DNA from: Coleophoma eucalyptorum
Taxonomy: Eukaryota; Ascomycota; Leotiomycetes; Helotiales; Dermateaceae
Reading direction: 5' to 3'
Length of the DNA stretch: 64,000 nt
NCBI GenBank assembly: GCA_026120035.1
Contig: JALRME010000019.1
Span: 822,005-886,004, forward strand
The notes beneath the pieces were generated by a model. The model worked only from the letters and a program-made list of their open reading frames with translations, ran no database searches and was not told the DNA's origin. Both the position numbers and the translations under genes were made by a program. Numbering within the stretch: position 1 is the first letter of the stretch; each line of letters starts with the position of its first letter. Shown in pieces: positions 1 to 11,889 of this stretch.

Positions 1-288
1 TTGGAATGGTGCAGGAATTGGGGCAATGGATTGTGGAGAAACGTTTATTCTCCCTAGTGGCTAGATAATTGGACTACCTATTCACTTTATCCCGATATAC
101 TACTAAAAAGATCTATGATCATTGACCTAAGTGAATTCAGATACTATTTTCAAATCGAGCTAAGTCCAACGCAATTAGCCGAGCATGGCTAGCGACCAGG
201 TGAGTAACGGGAGATGGTTAATATCTATTAAATAAGAGTCCTTCAATCACAACCTCCAGCGCAATAATCCCTGCCACAGCGAGCCAAA
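1..288. other. Window edge, no gene seen
   Basis: This is the sequence downstream of the stop codon of the beta-propeller gene, which ends at 289 on the minus strand. It presumably holds that gene's 3' UTR. I see no coding region or repeat in it. Confidence 0.5.
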
Positions 289-1395
289 TTAACCCAGAAC
301 CTCAGCCAAATAGCCCGCCGTATCAAAGGCAAGAACCTTTCCACCCACAATCCCCGTAGTGGGAGGAGCAGCCAAACCACCATTAGTGACGACGTACAAA
401 ATATCTTTATCAGTCTCCATTTTACCAAACATACAAGCCGTCCCACCGGCCACTACATCTGACCCCGACACACCAGCAACAGTAAAAACCTCGCCTTTGG
501 CCTTCCCATCTGTAATTACAAGCGTCAACATATCCAAGGGATCCTGCACAATCCATGCGTTGCCTTGCCGGTCGAGGATGAAATCATCGCCGAAGACGCC
601 GGTAGCCAAGATCTCGTTAGATCCAATTGTGAACCGAGTCCCTGATGTCGCGTTGGAGGGCGTCACGGTGATGGGAATCCGGCAGAAAAGTTCCTGTGTC
701 ATTGAGGTGTAGTATAAGTAGTCATCTCGGATATGAATCCCATTGACGCCTAAGAGGAAGTTTGGATCGGATAATTTCATCTCTGGGACATCGATGAAGA
801 CCTCATATGTCCGTTTGAAGACATCAATTAACCAAACCAGACCAAGTGTCGAATCAGCACAGATCAGGAGTCCGTCTTCGGCACTGAGTACTTCCAGCCC
901 GTTGAGAAAAGCTGCCTTGGGCATGTCCAGGACCTTGGTAATGACGGGAGTGGAAGGGCGCATGTCCAGTTTCATTATGGCATACGATCCAGCACCGACA
1001 GTGTCCTGGCTTGTTGCCGCCGTGAAGTTCCCGGCAACAAAGTAAAACTCATCTGGCACGAAGGAGGTGATACCGAGTAAGGCTTTGAATTCAGTAAAAT
1101 CCCCGAGAAGAATGTGCTTGGATGGGTCCAGCGGATCTACTAAGTAGAGTGTTGGAGTGGTGATGAGAGAGATGATTATTTGACCATTGGGACGAATAGC
1201 GAGGTTCTCAAGCCAGGTGTTGTTTGGAAATTGCGTGATTAGAGACGGGGAAATGGTGTAATTGGTGATAGGCGAAGGGCCTCGAGCTTGCACAGTTCTT
1301 GACCTGTGTGATGATGGTGGTGACAATTGTGGGAGTGCAAGTGATAGAGAGACCATAGACCATCCCACGAACAACAAGAGGGTAGATAAATTCAT
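289..1395 (-). CDS. Secreted SMP-30/gluconolactonase-like beta-propeller protein
   Basis: A single uninterrupted exon of 368 aa with an ATG start. Residues 1-20 form a hydrophobic signal peptide, with a likely cut just before LPQLS. The mature part has the pattern of fungal six-bladed beta-propellers of the SMP-30/TolB-like superfamily: a WLENLAIRPNGQI blade motif near residue 60, an LLGDFTEFKALLGIT stretch, GLLICADSTLGLVW, and a C-terminal GGKVLAFDT strand. Several N-glycosylation sequons (NYT, NNT, NFT, NAT) fit secretion. Such proteins are common in fungi, mostly of unknown activity. Some sit in secondary-metabolite clusters, and the hetero-Diels-Alderases of tropolone sesquiterpenoid pathways (EupF, AsR5) are reported members of this fold. 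No biosynthetic partner is visible here, but the window edge lies only 0.3 kb away. Substrate and reaction cannot be assigned. The family call is fairly safe. Confidence 0.85.
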   Translation of the reverse strand: MNLSTLLLFVGWSMVSLSLALPQLSPPSSHRSRTVQARGPSPITNYTISPSLITQFPNNTWLENLAIRPNGQIIISLITTPTLYLVDPLDPSKHILLGDFTEFKALLGITSFVPDEFYFVAGNFTAATSQDTVGAGSYAIMKLDMRPSTPVITKVLDMPKAAFLNGLEVLSAEDGLLICADSTLGLVWLIDVFKRTYEVFIDVPEMKLSDPNFLLGVNGIHIRDDYLYYTSMTQELFCRIPITVTPSNATSGTRFTIGSNEILATGVFGDDFILDRQGNAWIVQDPLDMLTLVITDGKAKGEVFTVAGVSGSDVVAGGTACMFGKMETDKDILYVVTNGGLAAPPTTGIVGGKVLAFDTAGYLAEVLG

Positions 1396-3012
1396 GGTTA
1401 TGAGATCTTGACAATACGCCGAGGTATTACTTTGGGATGAATCTTCGCGAGAAAAGTTCGATCATTTCACCAAAGGAATCCCATGGTTTTTATAGTTTCT
1501 TTCGCAGCTCACGATAGCCTGCACTCAGAACGTGGGAAGTGAACTGGATTACATGATCAGTATTAAGCAATCTGCACTAGTAAAAATCCATGGATGCAAC
1601 TTCGTCAACTTCGCCAAGAAAAATTAATAGTAAATACGGCTGATCCCTGAAAGCAGGCAGGCAGGCAAGACGTAACATCGACTGAAGCAGGGGGGTTTCT
1701 GAAGAGTCCAACTATCTCGGGATTGAGATCAAAAATGTTTCTTCTTATATATTGATTTATAAAGGACAAAGCGGTGAAGCGATGTTATACATTGAAGCAT
1801 AGTTCTTCAATACCACTTCGTCGTCCATCCTTTATGAGGTTGTACCTGTGATAAAATACGAACGGAAATCCCAGTCATTCGGGATGTCTCTGCAAAATAT
1901 TTATACGTGGATCGAAATTAATTCAGAAATCAACGACCTATTATCAATTGCTCGTTTCCTGCAGCTTGGTGACTAAAAGCCTGCAGCTAAGTTACATGAC
2001 CTTAGCAACAACTTTAACGCCGAAGTCCCGATTATTCATCCACCCCCCCCCCTTTACTGCTATTGCCTGTCATCTTAGAAATTGCCCTCCAGGAGTGCAA
2101 AGCATGCGCCTGATTAATCATGTTGAAAACCTCAATCATACTGCGCTACTGGTACGTTTGACCAGATCTGCTGCAAGTTTCTTCAGCTTACTTCTACCAC
2201 TCTCAAGTCGTCGCCTCATGCAAACTTCGACTTAACAATTGTTGAATGGATCCGATTTAACTTCTATAACCATCTCTGTGGTAGCAGGGTTGAGTTGAAG
2301 CATGAGAACTAGAACGAGGAAGAGCCTTAAAGACCGACTTCATCCTCCAAGCCTTCCTCAAGCTAGTGCCTATGTTCTGCTGCAGACATTTTCGAAACGT
2401 CATAAGATATTGGATACAGTCCCTTTACTATTGTCATTCGCTTCTGCCAGATTCATCCACAGACCTGCAGTTCCTATGGCTGCCTTGTCATCAATTCCAA
2501 AATTCCCCTTTTATAAGAATATTCTCATTTAGTTCGGCTCTGTAGCTGCAGCCACCTGCCCTCCCCTTTTTCTTCTTCTTCTTCTTCTTCTTCTTATAAG
2601 ACTTTTGTCTCATTGACATCCTGCTTATGCATATGAGGATAGTGAAATCCGAATGCTAGAATGTGGCCCTATTGGTCACTCAGAGTTGTGTAGAGAAGCT
2701 AGATAAAGTTGAAATACTCCCTCTTTGAATTGTGGTTGCCATTGTTGAGCCATGCTCTATATGGAAGGCACAATTCTGTTATGTATACTGAGTCTCTGTT
2801 GGATAAGGTTCTCCCAGACAACCGCTCTCATCTCAACAAGGTAGCGCGACCTCTCTCTCTGCATTACTCAGATCAGCAACTTGACGGTGAAATGTTTGAG
2901 GATTCATATATGGCATGCTTATAAGGCTGGACGAAGATTTACTTGTGTTTGTGTAATTCGTTAGGTACAAATGATGACCGTAATACAACGCTTGCTTTAA
3001 CTTAGCACAGAA
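1396..3012. other. Intergenic region, promoter of the propeller gene
   Basis: About 1.6 kb between the start of the secreted propeller gene and the 3' end of the RING ligase gene. The left part should hold the promoter of the propeller gene and the right end the ligase 3' UTR. It contains a run of C at about 2041-2051 and a TTC microsatellite. The short open frames show no family resemblance or splice-consistent extension. Confidence 0.5.
2569..2595. repeat. (TTC)n microsatellite
   Basis: About nine tandem TTC/CTT units follow a pyrimidine-rich stretch. It lies in intergenic DNA and is a simple repeat. Confidence 0.85.
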
Positions 3013-5357
3013 TCAAGCAGCCCGTCGTGCCGTTGTACTCATTAACGTAATCTTCTTGGCTTTCTTCTTCTTTCCCTTAGGTTCCGGAACACTTGAGGAT
3101 CCGGCACTGCCTTCTAGACTTGCTGCTTGAGCTTTTGCAATAAGCTCATTCTCAGCCAATAATTCCTGTTCCCAACTTTGTAACCAGCCATCATCTATGT
3201 CTTCTGAATTCTGAGGATGGCTCTCAGGCGAAGAGGGAGCAACCAATGTCGTTCCCCAAACAGTCTTAGGCCCTGCATGACTTAAACCAGGAATTGTGTT
3301 ATCGGAAGGACTCGTTGATGGAGATGCCAATGTCGCAAATGAAGAGCCTTGGCGTGTTGGCCAAGGTGGAGAAGCGTGGGAAGCATCCAGCGAAGTCGAT
3401 GTAATCGAGAAGTCTTCATGGAAAGAGTCTTCAGCCGTCTCCGGCCTTTTACGTCGAGCACTTGCCCAGCGTTTATCTTCTTCTTCTTTTTCAGCCCGTG
3501 CTCTATCTTTCTCCTCTCTGTACTCCTTGTCTCTATTGCGTTTTCGTCTTCTTTCGACTTCCTCTTTGAATTGAGCAAGGATTTCTGGTGGTACGACATC
3601 TGTCCAATTGCACTCTAAGAACCCAACTTCACAACCATAAGGTAGGTGTGCCAGGTACTTGGTCCGCTTGCGCAGATCATCATCCATTATGTGGCCGGTT
3701 GATACTCGCTCCACACGTGGGAGTAACGTCGCTGGAAATGATGAAAAGTGACCAAACGCAGACTTCAAGATTCTGATATCAAGTGGTGCAAGATAATAAT
3801 GCAGTAAGGCTTGGTAAAAGTAATAGGGCTCATCTGGACGATGGGCACCACTTGTGTCATGTTGAACGGGCTTTGGTCTTGGCAATTGGGTATCCTGCAA
3901 AATCCCCTTTTCAAGTTGCGTTTCAGAAGGTGGTTCTGTTGAATATAGAGTATTTGCTGAAACTGATGGTGTACTTGACATGCTTCGACCTGACTTGGCT
4001 GCATTTTGGATCAAGTACATCTCGGGTACGCCGTCATCTGTCTGATTGAACTGTATTGGCTGTCTCTTTGGCTTCTTCTCTGTTGGTTTTTGTGGTGCAG
4101 GTGCATTGCCGATATCTTTGATTTTCTCCTTAGCATCTTTAATGGAGTTAACAGCTTTATTCGTCCATTCAGTCTCCTCGCCAAACATCAATTCGTCCTC
4201 TTTCTCTTGGCGCCGTAAGTCCTCAATCTCTGATTCGTATTGCTCTGTCATATAGTCCTCACTTCCCTTCATTACTCTAGCGTAATCTGTGACTTCGGCT
4301 GCGAAAAACCATGGAATATCATCAGATTTACCGAGTGCATCAGCACCATCTCGTGGAAGAGCGAGGGTACTTCCAGGTTGACGCATGACCAGTCTCAGCA
4401 CGACATCATCTCCTTCCCGAGGAGCGGGGCCTTCTTGACCAATGAACCATCGAACCGGTCGAGTTTCTGATATATAAACAGTATCCCAACAAATAGGGCA
4501 CTTCTTCCACCGAGCTTTCTTCTCAGGCATCGAGTTTGTGTCATCCGTGGAGTGCATGTAACGAATGAGGCATGGCAAGCAGAAGATATGTCCACATTTG
4601 GCCATACGAGGCGCGACTGGTGGCGAGAGGCAAATGGGACATGCTGAAGCTTGGGATTCTGCAGATGCAAGGATTTGTAGAACGTCGTTCCAGTCGAGAT
4701 GTTGATCAGCATTGACTGCTTGTTGTTTATAGTCACCGTTAGGCTTAACAATGAAACGATAGTTGGCATGGATATATCTGTGAAAGTCAGCAAGTGTAAT
4801 CCAACAGGCCTCTGAAAGCATCATCTCGATATAGAAGCAGGTGGCATGGGTTAGATGCACATTTCCTATTATACTGGCAAAGTCGAGGATAAGTAACCTA
4901 CCGAGCTTTGTCACTTGCATGATGACCAGATCCAATTCCGTAGATATTTCCCCTCCTAGTTCCCCGACTCATCGAATGCTGATTGTATTGCGGCCGTGGC
5001 GGAAGTGTGATATTCATTAAGTGTGTGATTGAAGTTTGGCCACGCCTACCATTAGGATTCCTAATGACTCTCTGTATTCTATTAGCCAGTGCCTGGGTGC
5101 TGGTGCTCGATAAATGCTCTTACGGATTCCGCCATTGCGTCCTCATCCGCGAGCCTAGGCTTCCTTGAGTTCTTATGCTGCTTCCTCTGGTTTTGGCCGT
5201 TTCTTGGCAATGCAGCTGTGGTCGAGCTACTGGAGCGTCTTGAGCTGGATTCGAAGCCCGGAGAAGTGACGGATTGTTGGTGCTGAATCGGAGAGTGAGT
5301 AGAAGAAGTATTGAGTTTCCCTCCAGATGATGCCGCGTTAGGTGGGTTAGAAGTCAT
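3013..5357 (-). CDS. MAG2: RING-finger E3 ubiquitin ligase, RNF10/Mag2 type
   Basis: Three exons (5357-5124, 5071-4902, 4777-3013) give 722 aa. Intron 1 is 52 nt (GTAAGAG to ATACAG) and intron 2 is 124 nt (GTAGGT to TTCACAG). The ATG at 5357 is the first in frame; the codons above it start from TTG. A basic, serine-rich N-terminus leads into RRGQTSITHLMN, then a C3HC4 RING finger at roughly residues 181-240 (CPICL, CGHIFCLPCL, KKCPICW). The remainder is charged, with an EREKER-rich coiled stretch and a lysine-rich end. This order matches human RNF10 and yeast Mag2, which mono-ubiquitinate 40S ribosomal proteins uS3 and uS5 during ribosome quality control and 18S decay (family knowledge). It is divergent from a Ubp3/USP10-type deubiquitinase across about 1.1 kb. 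The assignment is strong; substrate action in this fungus is inferred. Confidence 0.93.
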
Positions 5358-6422
5358 CGTCGACACAGACAACCCGTCTTAGTTCAGTGGGAACAAAGAG
5401 AGAACTGGTCACTCTTTCGTATAAGTTATCGCGTTTCTCAGCTCTGATGGAAAGACCGGCGGTCTCGATGAGGTGATGTGCCGTGGACTGATTGTGCTCC
5501 GCACAGCGCTGAATAGGTATCGTCTTCGAGACTTGCGTAGGAGTAGGTCCCTCCAGAACCATCAAACATGCCCGCCACGGTAGGATATCGTTGTGAATAT
5601 ACAGTCGCCACAAGGCGCTGAACGTCGATGAAGGAGGGGAGTCAAGAGGGCGTGGAGGGGCGATAGGATGCTTGCACTTCGGCAAAAGCTCGTTTGGGAG
5701 TAGCGCAGAGCTCCGTCATCAAACACTTGATACTCTCTGGTGACTCGGCCGCTTCGACATTATGCATGTTTGCCCACGACTGCGTTGTCTTTGTAGAACT
5801 TCACTTTAGTCTGAACACAAGGGATACTATATTTAATAATAACCTAAACAATTGCCCGTCTTGAATTTAATCCAAGTGATAAAAGTGGCTATTGATATGA
5901 CTTCAGTCATTCCAGGTACGACACTGTTCCCTGGCGCATAGAGACTTTGTCGTTACTACCTAGGTATAAATTAATGTCCGAAGCTGATGACCAAATTCCT
6001 GTTTCTGTACCACTTCTTCAACTTTGAGTAACTACTACAAGCTGTTAAAAGGCCATCTTTTTCAGTATTTCACCCCTCGTGCCCAAAAAACAGAGACATG
6101 GACCGCCTTGAAGCTCCATAAAATAGACCTGAGTCTGAAAACACGCTAGCACGAACACCATGCGGCTCAAAACGTGATAGTACCGGGGTCTGATCAGTCA
6201 TCCCAGAATTTTGGACCTCAAGCCTCAAGCTTTCCTGAACTTGAGCCTACCCCGACACTTCGAACATCTGCGCCCGCCTACTACCACCCTCTTACGATCA
6301 ATGCTCTGGATATAGGGATAAGAGGTCAACACCATCATTGTGCGGCGTCAATCGATCATCTTCGCACACCTCCAACCCGACCGCAGGACGCGATCGGTTT
6401 GGAAAAGCACTCCCACGCCGGT
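5358..6422. promoter_or_regulatory. Bidirectional promoter region with two small uORFs
   Basis: About 1.07 kb separates the ligase start (minus strand) from the deubiquitinase start (plus strand), so it must hold both promoters and leaders. On the plus strand an ATG in a good context (CACCATG) at 6160 opens a five-codon frame ending at 6177, and an ATG at 6301 opens a four-codon frame ending at 6315. If the leader is transcribed these would be uORFs of the deubiquitinase. The main frame stays open upstream to 6174 but has no ATG before 6423. Confidence 0.5.
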
Positions 6423-9360
6423 ATGATGAATGGCCGTCATCTGCCGGCAGGGCAAGGCATGCAGGCAGACATGGGAAGACGAAGACCATACAATCCGAAC
6501 CAACATCAACATCAGCATCAGCATCAGCAATATCCTCCCGTGCCGCCCATGTACAATGGCTATATGCACCCGTATAACGCGAACTACTATCCACAACAGT
6601 TACCACCGCAATATCAACCTGCGATACCACCGCACCAATATGCGCAATATCAATCATATGGAAGATCCCCCCCTCCGCCAATGCAACACCAATATGCTCC
6701 GTTGCCGCAGTATTCCAACCCACCCCCTCGACCGCACCACTCCCCTGTTGTAGTTTCTACGCCGTACCATGCGTCACCACTCCCGCAGACGCCATCATCT
6801 AGTCAGCCAACGCAGACCTTACCTGTGCCGATGACACCTCCTACGCCAAAGACTACAATCAGCATACCTCCTCAATCTCCCCAACCTCCGCCTCAACCTC
6901 GACCGCAGTCGCAAGCTCCAAGTCAGCCTTTCCGAGCCCCAGTAAGTTATCCGGAGCCTGTCCAAGCCTGTTGCTGATTTCACATAGCTTCCATGGCACT
7001 CGAATCCTGAATTTCCTTGGCCAGCAAGACAACCCCGGAGGAGGAGGAAGCGAATAGCAGACCTGGAGACTGAATCACTGCAGTTACCATCGCACACTGG
7101 TGATGCAGAGACGAAAGACACTGTCTCAGACTCAACCACACTCCCAGAATCAATTGCTGAGTCAGGGTCAGCTGCGCCTTCTGCTCCTGGCCGTCCTGAA
7201 ACTCCATCGACAAACCATGCTGCGTCTGAAGAGGCAGATTCTACTAACCCCACAACCCCTTCGTCCATTCAACCACAAGCAAGTGCTTCTGAGGAATCTG
7301 CTCCAGGGGAAATAACTCCAGTACAGTCAAAGCCCCGTTCTGCCCTTGCTGCCGTACCAATCATCCCTGCCCTGCCCAAAAAAGTTGTTACACCAGAAAA
7401 ACCAGCCGAAGAAGTAGTACCAGCAAAACCAGCTGAGGAAGTGAAAGAGGCGGAAGAAGCAAAAGCTGAGGCCGAAAATACACCCCAAAAAGAGACAAAA
7501 CCTACATCACCTGCAAAGCCCAAGTCATGGGCTACACTTTTCAAGTCCTCGGCTGCCGCTGCCAGTACAGCCGCTGATGCTCCTGGAGTTGCCCCGGCTG
7601 GAGGGTTTGCCAAGAGGACAGAATCCTTGGCTGAAGGGCTACGATCTTATAACGTTACTTCAGCGGGACCTAAGGTCGCATTTTTGGAGCCACGAGGACT
7701 CGTTAATACAGGCAACATGTGTTATATGAACTCTGTAAGTATCTTGAGCTAACATAATAATACGATTCCCTAACGACTACAAGGTTTTACAAGTTTTGAT
7801 ATTCTGTATGCCTTTCTATGATTTCTTGGACCAGATCAGCAAAAGGGCTGTTCACAGCTTCAAGAGCGATACCCCTCTTATTGATGCAATGTGAGTGCTT
7901 CTTGATCTGCTCGAAGCCTGCCTCCTAATGGTTTTAGGATCATGTTCATGAAAGAGTACCCTATCATCGACTCTGCTGCTACTGTGGAGCAACTAAGGTT
8001 GCGACTTAAGGAGCGCGAGCTGGAACAATATGGAGACCCTTTTACTCCTGATTTCGTTTACAATGTCATCAACAAGCTCCCCAGGTTTTCCAGCATGCGT
8101 GTAAGTCTAAGAAATTTACACCTGTACCTTCCAAGCCTTAAAATGAGTTGTCCAATCATTCTTGTACATTTCAATTTTTCAATTCGGGTTCAATGATATC
8201 TGAACAAAATCCCTCCAGTTCTTAGAATGGATCAGTAGTATTAAAGATTCAAATCAGGGCTAACTTTTTCTTAGCGTGGCCATCAACAAGATGCAGAAGA
8301 GTTTCTTGGCTTCCTCCTCGAAGGTCTCCACGATGAATGTGTTCAAATCATGAAGAGTGCCGGCTCTACTACAACCTCTTCGACGGCAACACCATCAAAT
8401 GTGCCTTCATCACCTGTCAGTGAGCGCGGATCTGTGACTGATTCCACGTCTGGTGATGCCAATGGATGGCTTGAAGTTGGCCCTAAGCAAAAGGCTGCCA
8501 TAACACGATCGTCTGGGACCATCATTACTGGGTCACCAGTAACTAAAATCTTTGGCGGAAATCTGCGATCTGAGCTGCGAGTACCTGGATTGAAGGACTC
8601 GGTCACACTTGAACCGTATCAACCACTCCAGCTCGACATTGGCGCGTCACATGTAAACAACATCATCGATGCCCTGAAGGGACTGACCGGCTCCGAGGCT
8701 CTTCACGGAGATTTTAAATCGCCAAAAGGACCGAACGTCACGGCTACCAAACAGGTTTTCATTGAAACATTGCCACCCGTACTGATTTTGCACCTGAAGC
8801 GTTTCCAATATGACAATGCGGGAGGCACCCAAAAAATTTGGAAGAAGGTTGGTTATCCACTTGAACTTGAAATTCCAAAGGAGGTCTTCCCACGGCAGAA
8901 GCGTAGTCAATTCACTTTAGGTGGACTCCCCAAGTATCGCTTAATTGGTGTTGTCTACCACCATGGAAAAAACGCCAGTGGTGGACATTATACGGTTGAC
9001 GTGAGAAGGCAAGATGGACGTGAGTGGATCAGACTCGACGATACTGTTATTCGGCGTGTTAGGAGTGAGGAGGTTGCTGAAGGTGGCAGTGAGGAGGATG
9101 CAAAGGCTTCAGCTGCTGCTTTGGATGCTCACAAGAAAGAATCTAATTCTTCGAGTAACATTTTCTCAAGCATTGAAGATAACGAGACTGATGGAGAGGA
9201 GGGATGGAAGCAGGTCAATGGTTCCTCAGCAGGGACTAATGGCGCGGGGAAAAAGTGGTCAAGCATTGTCAACGGTTCCAACACACCAAAGGCCAAAAAC
9301 GAGAAGTTTTCTATGAAGGACAATAAGGTTGCATATCTCTTGTTCTATCAGAAGATCTAG
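6423..9360 (+). CDS. UBP3: Ubiquitin carboxyl-terminal hydrolase, Ubp3/USP10 type
   Basis: Five exons (6423-6941, 6988-7734, 7784-7890, 7938-8100, 8275-9360) give 873 aa. The introns are 46, 49, 47 and 174 nt with standard signals. The first two codons are both ATG. The N-terminal 170 residues are rich in Pro, Gln, Tyr and His, including an (HQ)n run. A Pro/Glu/Ala-rich linker follows, then a USP catalytic domain. The Cys box is GLVNTGNMCYMNS (Cys about 418), RGHQQDAEEF is the QQD box, and the His box is YRLIGVVYHHGKNASGGHY (His about 750), followed by WIRLDD. Ubp3 and USP10 remove ubiquitin from 40S proteins, act in ribophagy and work with Bre5/G3BP (family knowledge). The long low-complexity N-terminus and the tail with KVAYLLFY fit this subgroup. 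The exact start is the least certain point, because the frame is open upstream without an ATG. Confidence 0.93.
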
Positions 9361-10034
9361 GGGCGAAGTGGTGGTCACGAAAGACGCAAAATTTTGGGGC
9401 AACGAAAACTGCACCCATTCTTCTGCATTCATTCTCTCGACGGTCTTCGTGCTGAGCGGAAGAGTATAAGTAGATATATTTGGTGGCTGCAGACGATGGC
9501 TCTTCGAGAGCTTCATGTACATCATTCGCTTCGTCTCACGAGCATGGATCTCAAGCATGAGCAACTGGGCGCTTTGGAGGTTGGGCGTCTTGAGAAATCA
9601 CTTGGACTTTATGACCTAAGGACGGAAATCTGTAAGATGTATAATACACCTGCTATTTCGCATAGCGATGCAGTTTCGAAAAATAAAAGTTATTACTTCA
9701 AGATCACAGACTACTGTAGGACCATAAATAGGGGTAAGGTATCATCAGGTTCGGATCGTGACGCAGAAAACTGCCGAGCGCATGACCATCATTGCTGGTT
9801 ACTGGCCAGCGTTTCCGCCCTGACAACGCTAGACCCCGTCAATATTTGCAGGTACGCGACACTTGAGCGCAATTTTAAATGTGGACAAGAACGCCTGCCG
9901 TGCAGCTTTCCTTGGTAGATTCCAATTCCTTCTGCAATCGGGATTCTCGGTAGCCTCGGATTCCGAAAATATAAACTCAGGCAAATACAATTGGATTGCT
10001 TTCTTTACTTGGTGTGCTCAGCTTACCGCCCAAG
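9361..10034. other. Intergenic: UBP3 3' end and ERG4 promoter
   Basis: A 0.67 kb gap between two genes in tandem orientation. It should hold the deubiquitinase terminator and the ERG4 promoter. An open frame at 9394-9918 begins with TTG, shows no family features and is treated as chance. Confidence 0.5.
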
Positions 10035-11889
10035 ATGTCTGAAAGATACTCGCTGCGTGCGACCCCCAAGTATGTATACTATATAAACTCCGTGCTGCTC
10101 GTCTTCCACTTTCGTCTTTTCCTTGTACTAAATCCTCCTCGTAGAAAAACCAGACAGCCTGCTGGCTACGTGGACACTCCTGGCACCCGCCCATTATCAA
10201 CACGTCGCCAACCCTCATACGTCTCTGAGACCGACGACTCTTCCGCGAACGAGAGCAGCGCATCCACCTCTACGAACGGCACCAGTGTAGACAGCGCGCC
10301 CAAGCGACGAGTTTCGAAGCGACAGGTCAGCATGGTTGAAAAGGCTACAACGAACAATCGGGCCAGCAATGGCGTCGCTTCTCCTGAACCAGTTGAAGCG
10401 GACAAGAAGCTCAACGGAGACATCAAGACTGTGATTGATGGATGGGAAGTTGGCACTGATCCCAAGATCGACCGGAACGGCCATTTTGACTTTGGCGGAT
10501 CAATTGGTGTTTCCTGCATGATGATATGCTTTCCACTACTAATGTACTACATGTGGGCTGGTGCAACATACTACGATGGCAGATTCCCAACACCCAAGGA
10601 CGGAGAAAGCTTTGTGGACTTTGTGAAGCACATGGGTAATTTGGTCTACAATGGTGCATTCCCTTCTTTACGCGCTTTCAAGATCTACTGGACTTTCTTT
10701 CTCTTCGAAGCATTCCTATATGTCTACGCTCCTGGTGTGTATGCTTATGGCAAACCACTTGCACATGAAGGTGGCAAGCAGATGAAGTACTATTGCTCGG
10801 CAGTCTGGTCTCTGTACATCACCATCGCTGTTATGGGCACACTTCACTTCACTGGTCTTTTCCCGCTATATACCTTAATGGATGAATTCGGGCCAATCAT
10901 GTCCGTAGCTATCATTTCTGGCTTTGCTGTTTCGTTCATAGCCTATTTCTCTGCGCTTGCCAGAGGTGCCCAACACCGCATGACTGGCTATCCCATCTAT
11001 GACTTCTTTATGGGTGCCGAGTTGAACCCAAGAATTGGAATCCTGGATTTCAAGATGTTCTTCGAAGTTCGCCTCCCTTGGTACATTCTTCTTGGTCTTT
11101 CTTGCGGAACTGCTGCTAGGCAGTGGGAACAATACGGCTATGTTTCCGCAGAAGTTGGACTTTTGGTCATGGCTCACTTCCTATACGCAAATGCTTGCTC
11201 TAAGGGCGAGGAGTGTATTGTAACCACTTGGTAGGTTCTCATCATTGTTGACTGGAACGACTATTAACTTGATCTAGGGACATGTACTATGAGAAGTGGG
11301 GATTCATGTTGATCTTTTGGAATTTGGCTGGAGTTCCTCTATCATATTGTCATTGCACCATTTACCTTGCCAACCACCCACCTTCCACGTACAAGTGGAA
11401 TCCTTACTTCATGACTGCTCTCTATATCGCGTATCTTTTCATGTATTGGGTCTGGGATACCACCAACTCTCAAAAGAACCGTTTCCGCGCCCAAGAACGT
11501 GGAACTTTGGTACAGCGAAAGACTTTCCCTCAATTGCCATGGCAAACCGTCAAGAACCCACGCTTCATCAAGACCAAGACCGGCGATTCTATCTTGGTTG
11601 ATGGCTGGTATGGATATGCTAGAAAGATCCATTACACCTGCGATGCTTTCTTTGCGATTTCTTGGGGATTGGTTACTGGCTTCAAGAGCCCCTTCCCATG
11701 GTTCTATCCATTCTTCTTCTCTTGCATGATTATCCACCGAGCATACAGAGACATCCAGAGGTGCAAGGCGAAGTACGGGGAGAGCTGGGATGAGTATACA
11801 AGACTTGTTCCTTACCTCTTCATTCCAGTAAGTTAAGAATTTTTGCAGCTTTAGAAATGTGCTGACAGAAAACATAGTACGTCATCTAA
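10035..11889 (+). CDS. ERG4: Delta(24(24(1)))-sterol reductase (C-24(28) reductase)
   Basis: Four exons (10035-10069, 10145-11230, 11278-11827, 11878-11889) give 560 aa. The last exon holds only TAC GTC ATC TAA and restores the family's FIPYVI end. The first intron (75 nt) removes a stretch after a 12-residue N-terminus. A hydrophilic, Ser/Thr-rich region of about 130 residues precedes eight or more membrane segments. Diagnostic ERG4/ERG24 family motifs are visible: [41 protein letters not shown], and near the end [19 protein letters not shown]. The DFKMFFEVR wording and the C-terminus favour ERG4 over the C-14 reductase ERG24. The enzyme performs the last step of ergosterol synthesis in the ER, reducing the side-chain C-24(28) double bond with NADPH. 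Confidence 0.93.

Noticed and set aside
5347..5685. 112-aa minus-strand frame overlapping the ligase start
   Set aside because: It starts with TTG, its first ATG is far inside, and it overlaps exon 1 of the ligase in another frame; it is probably leader sequence.
6174..6422. Upstream extension of the UBP3-type frame by 83 residues
   Set aside because: The frame is open but starts at GTG and has no ATG, while two ATGs at 6423 and 6426 suit the family better.
9394..9918. 174-aa open frame on the plus strand between the deubiquitinase and ERG4
   Set aside because: It begins with TTG, has no domain-like pattern and lies in expected 3' UTR/promoter DNA.
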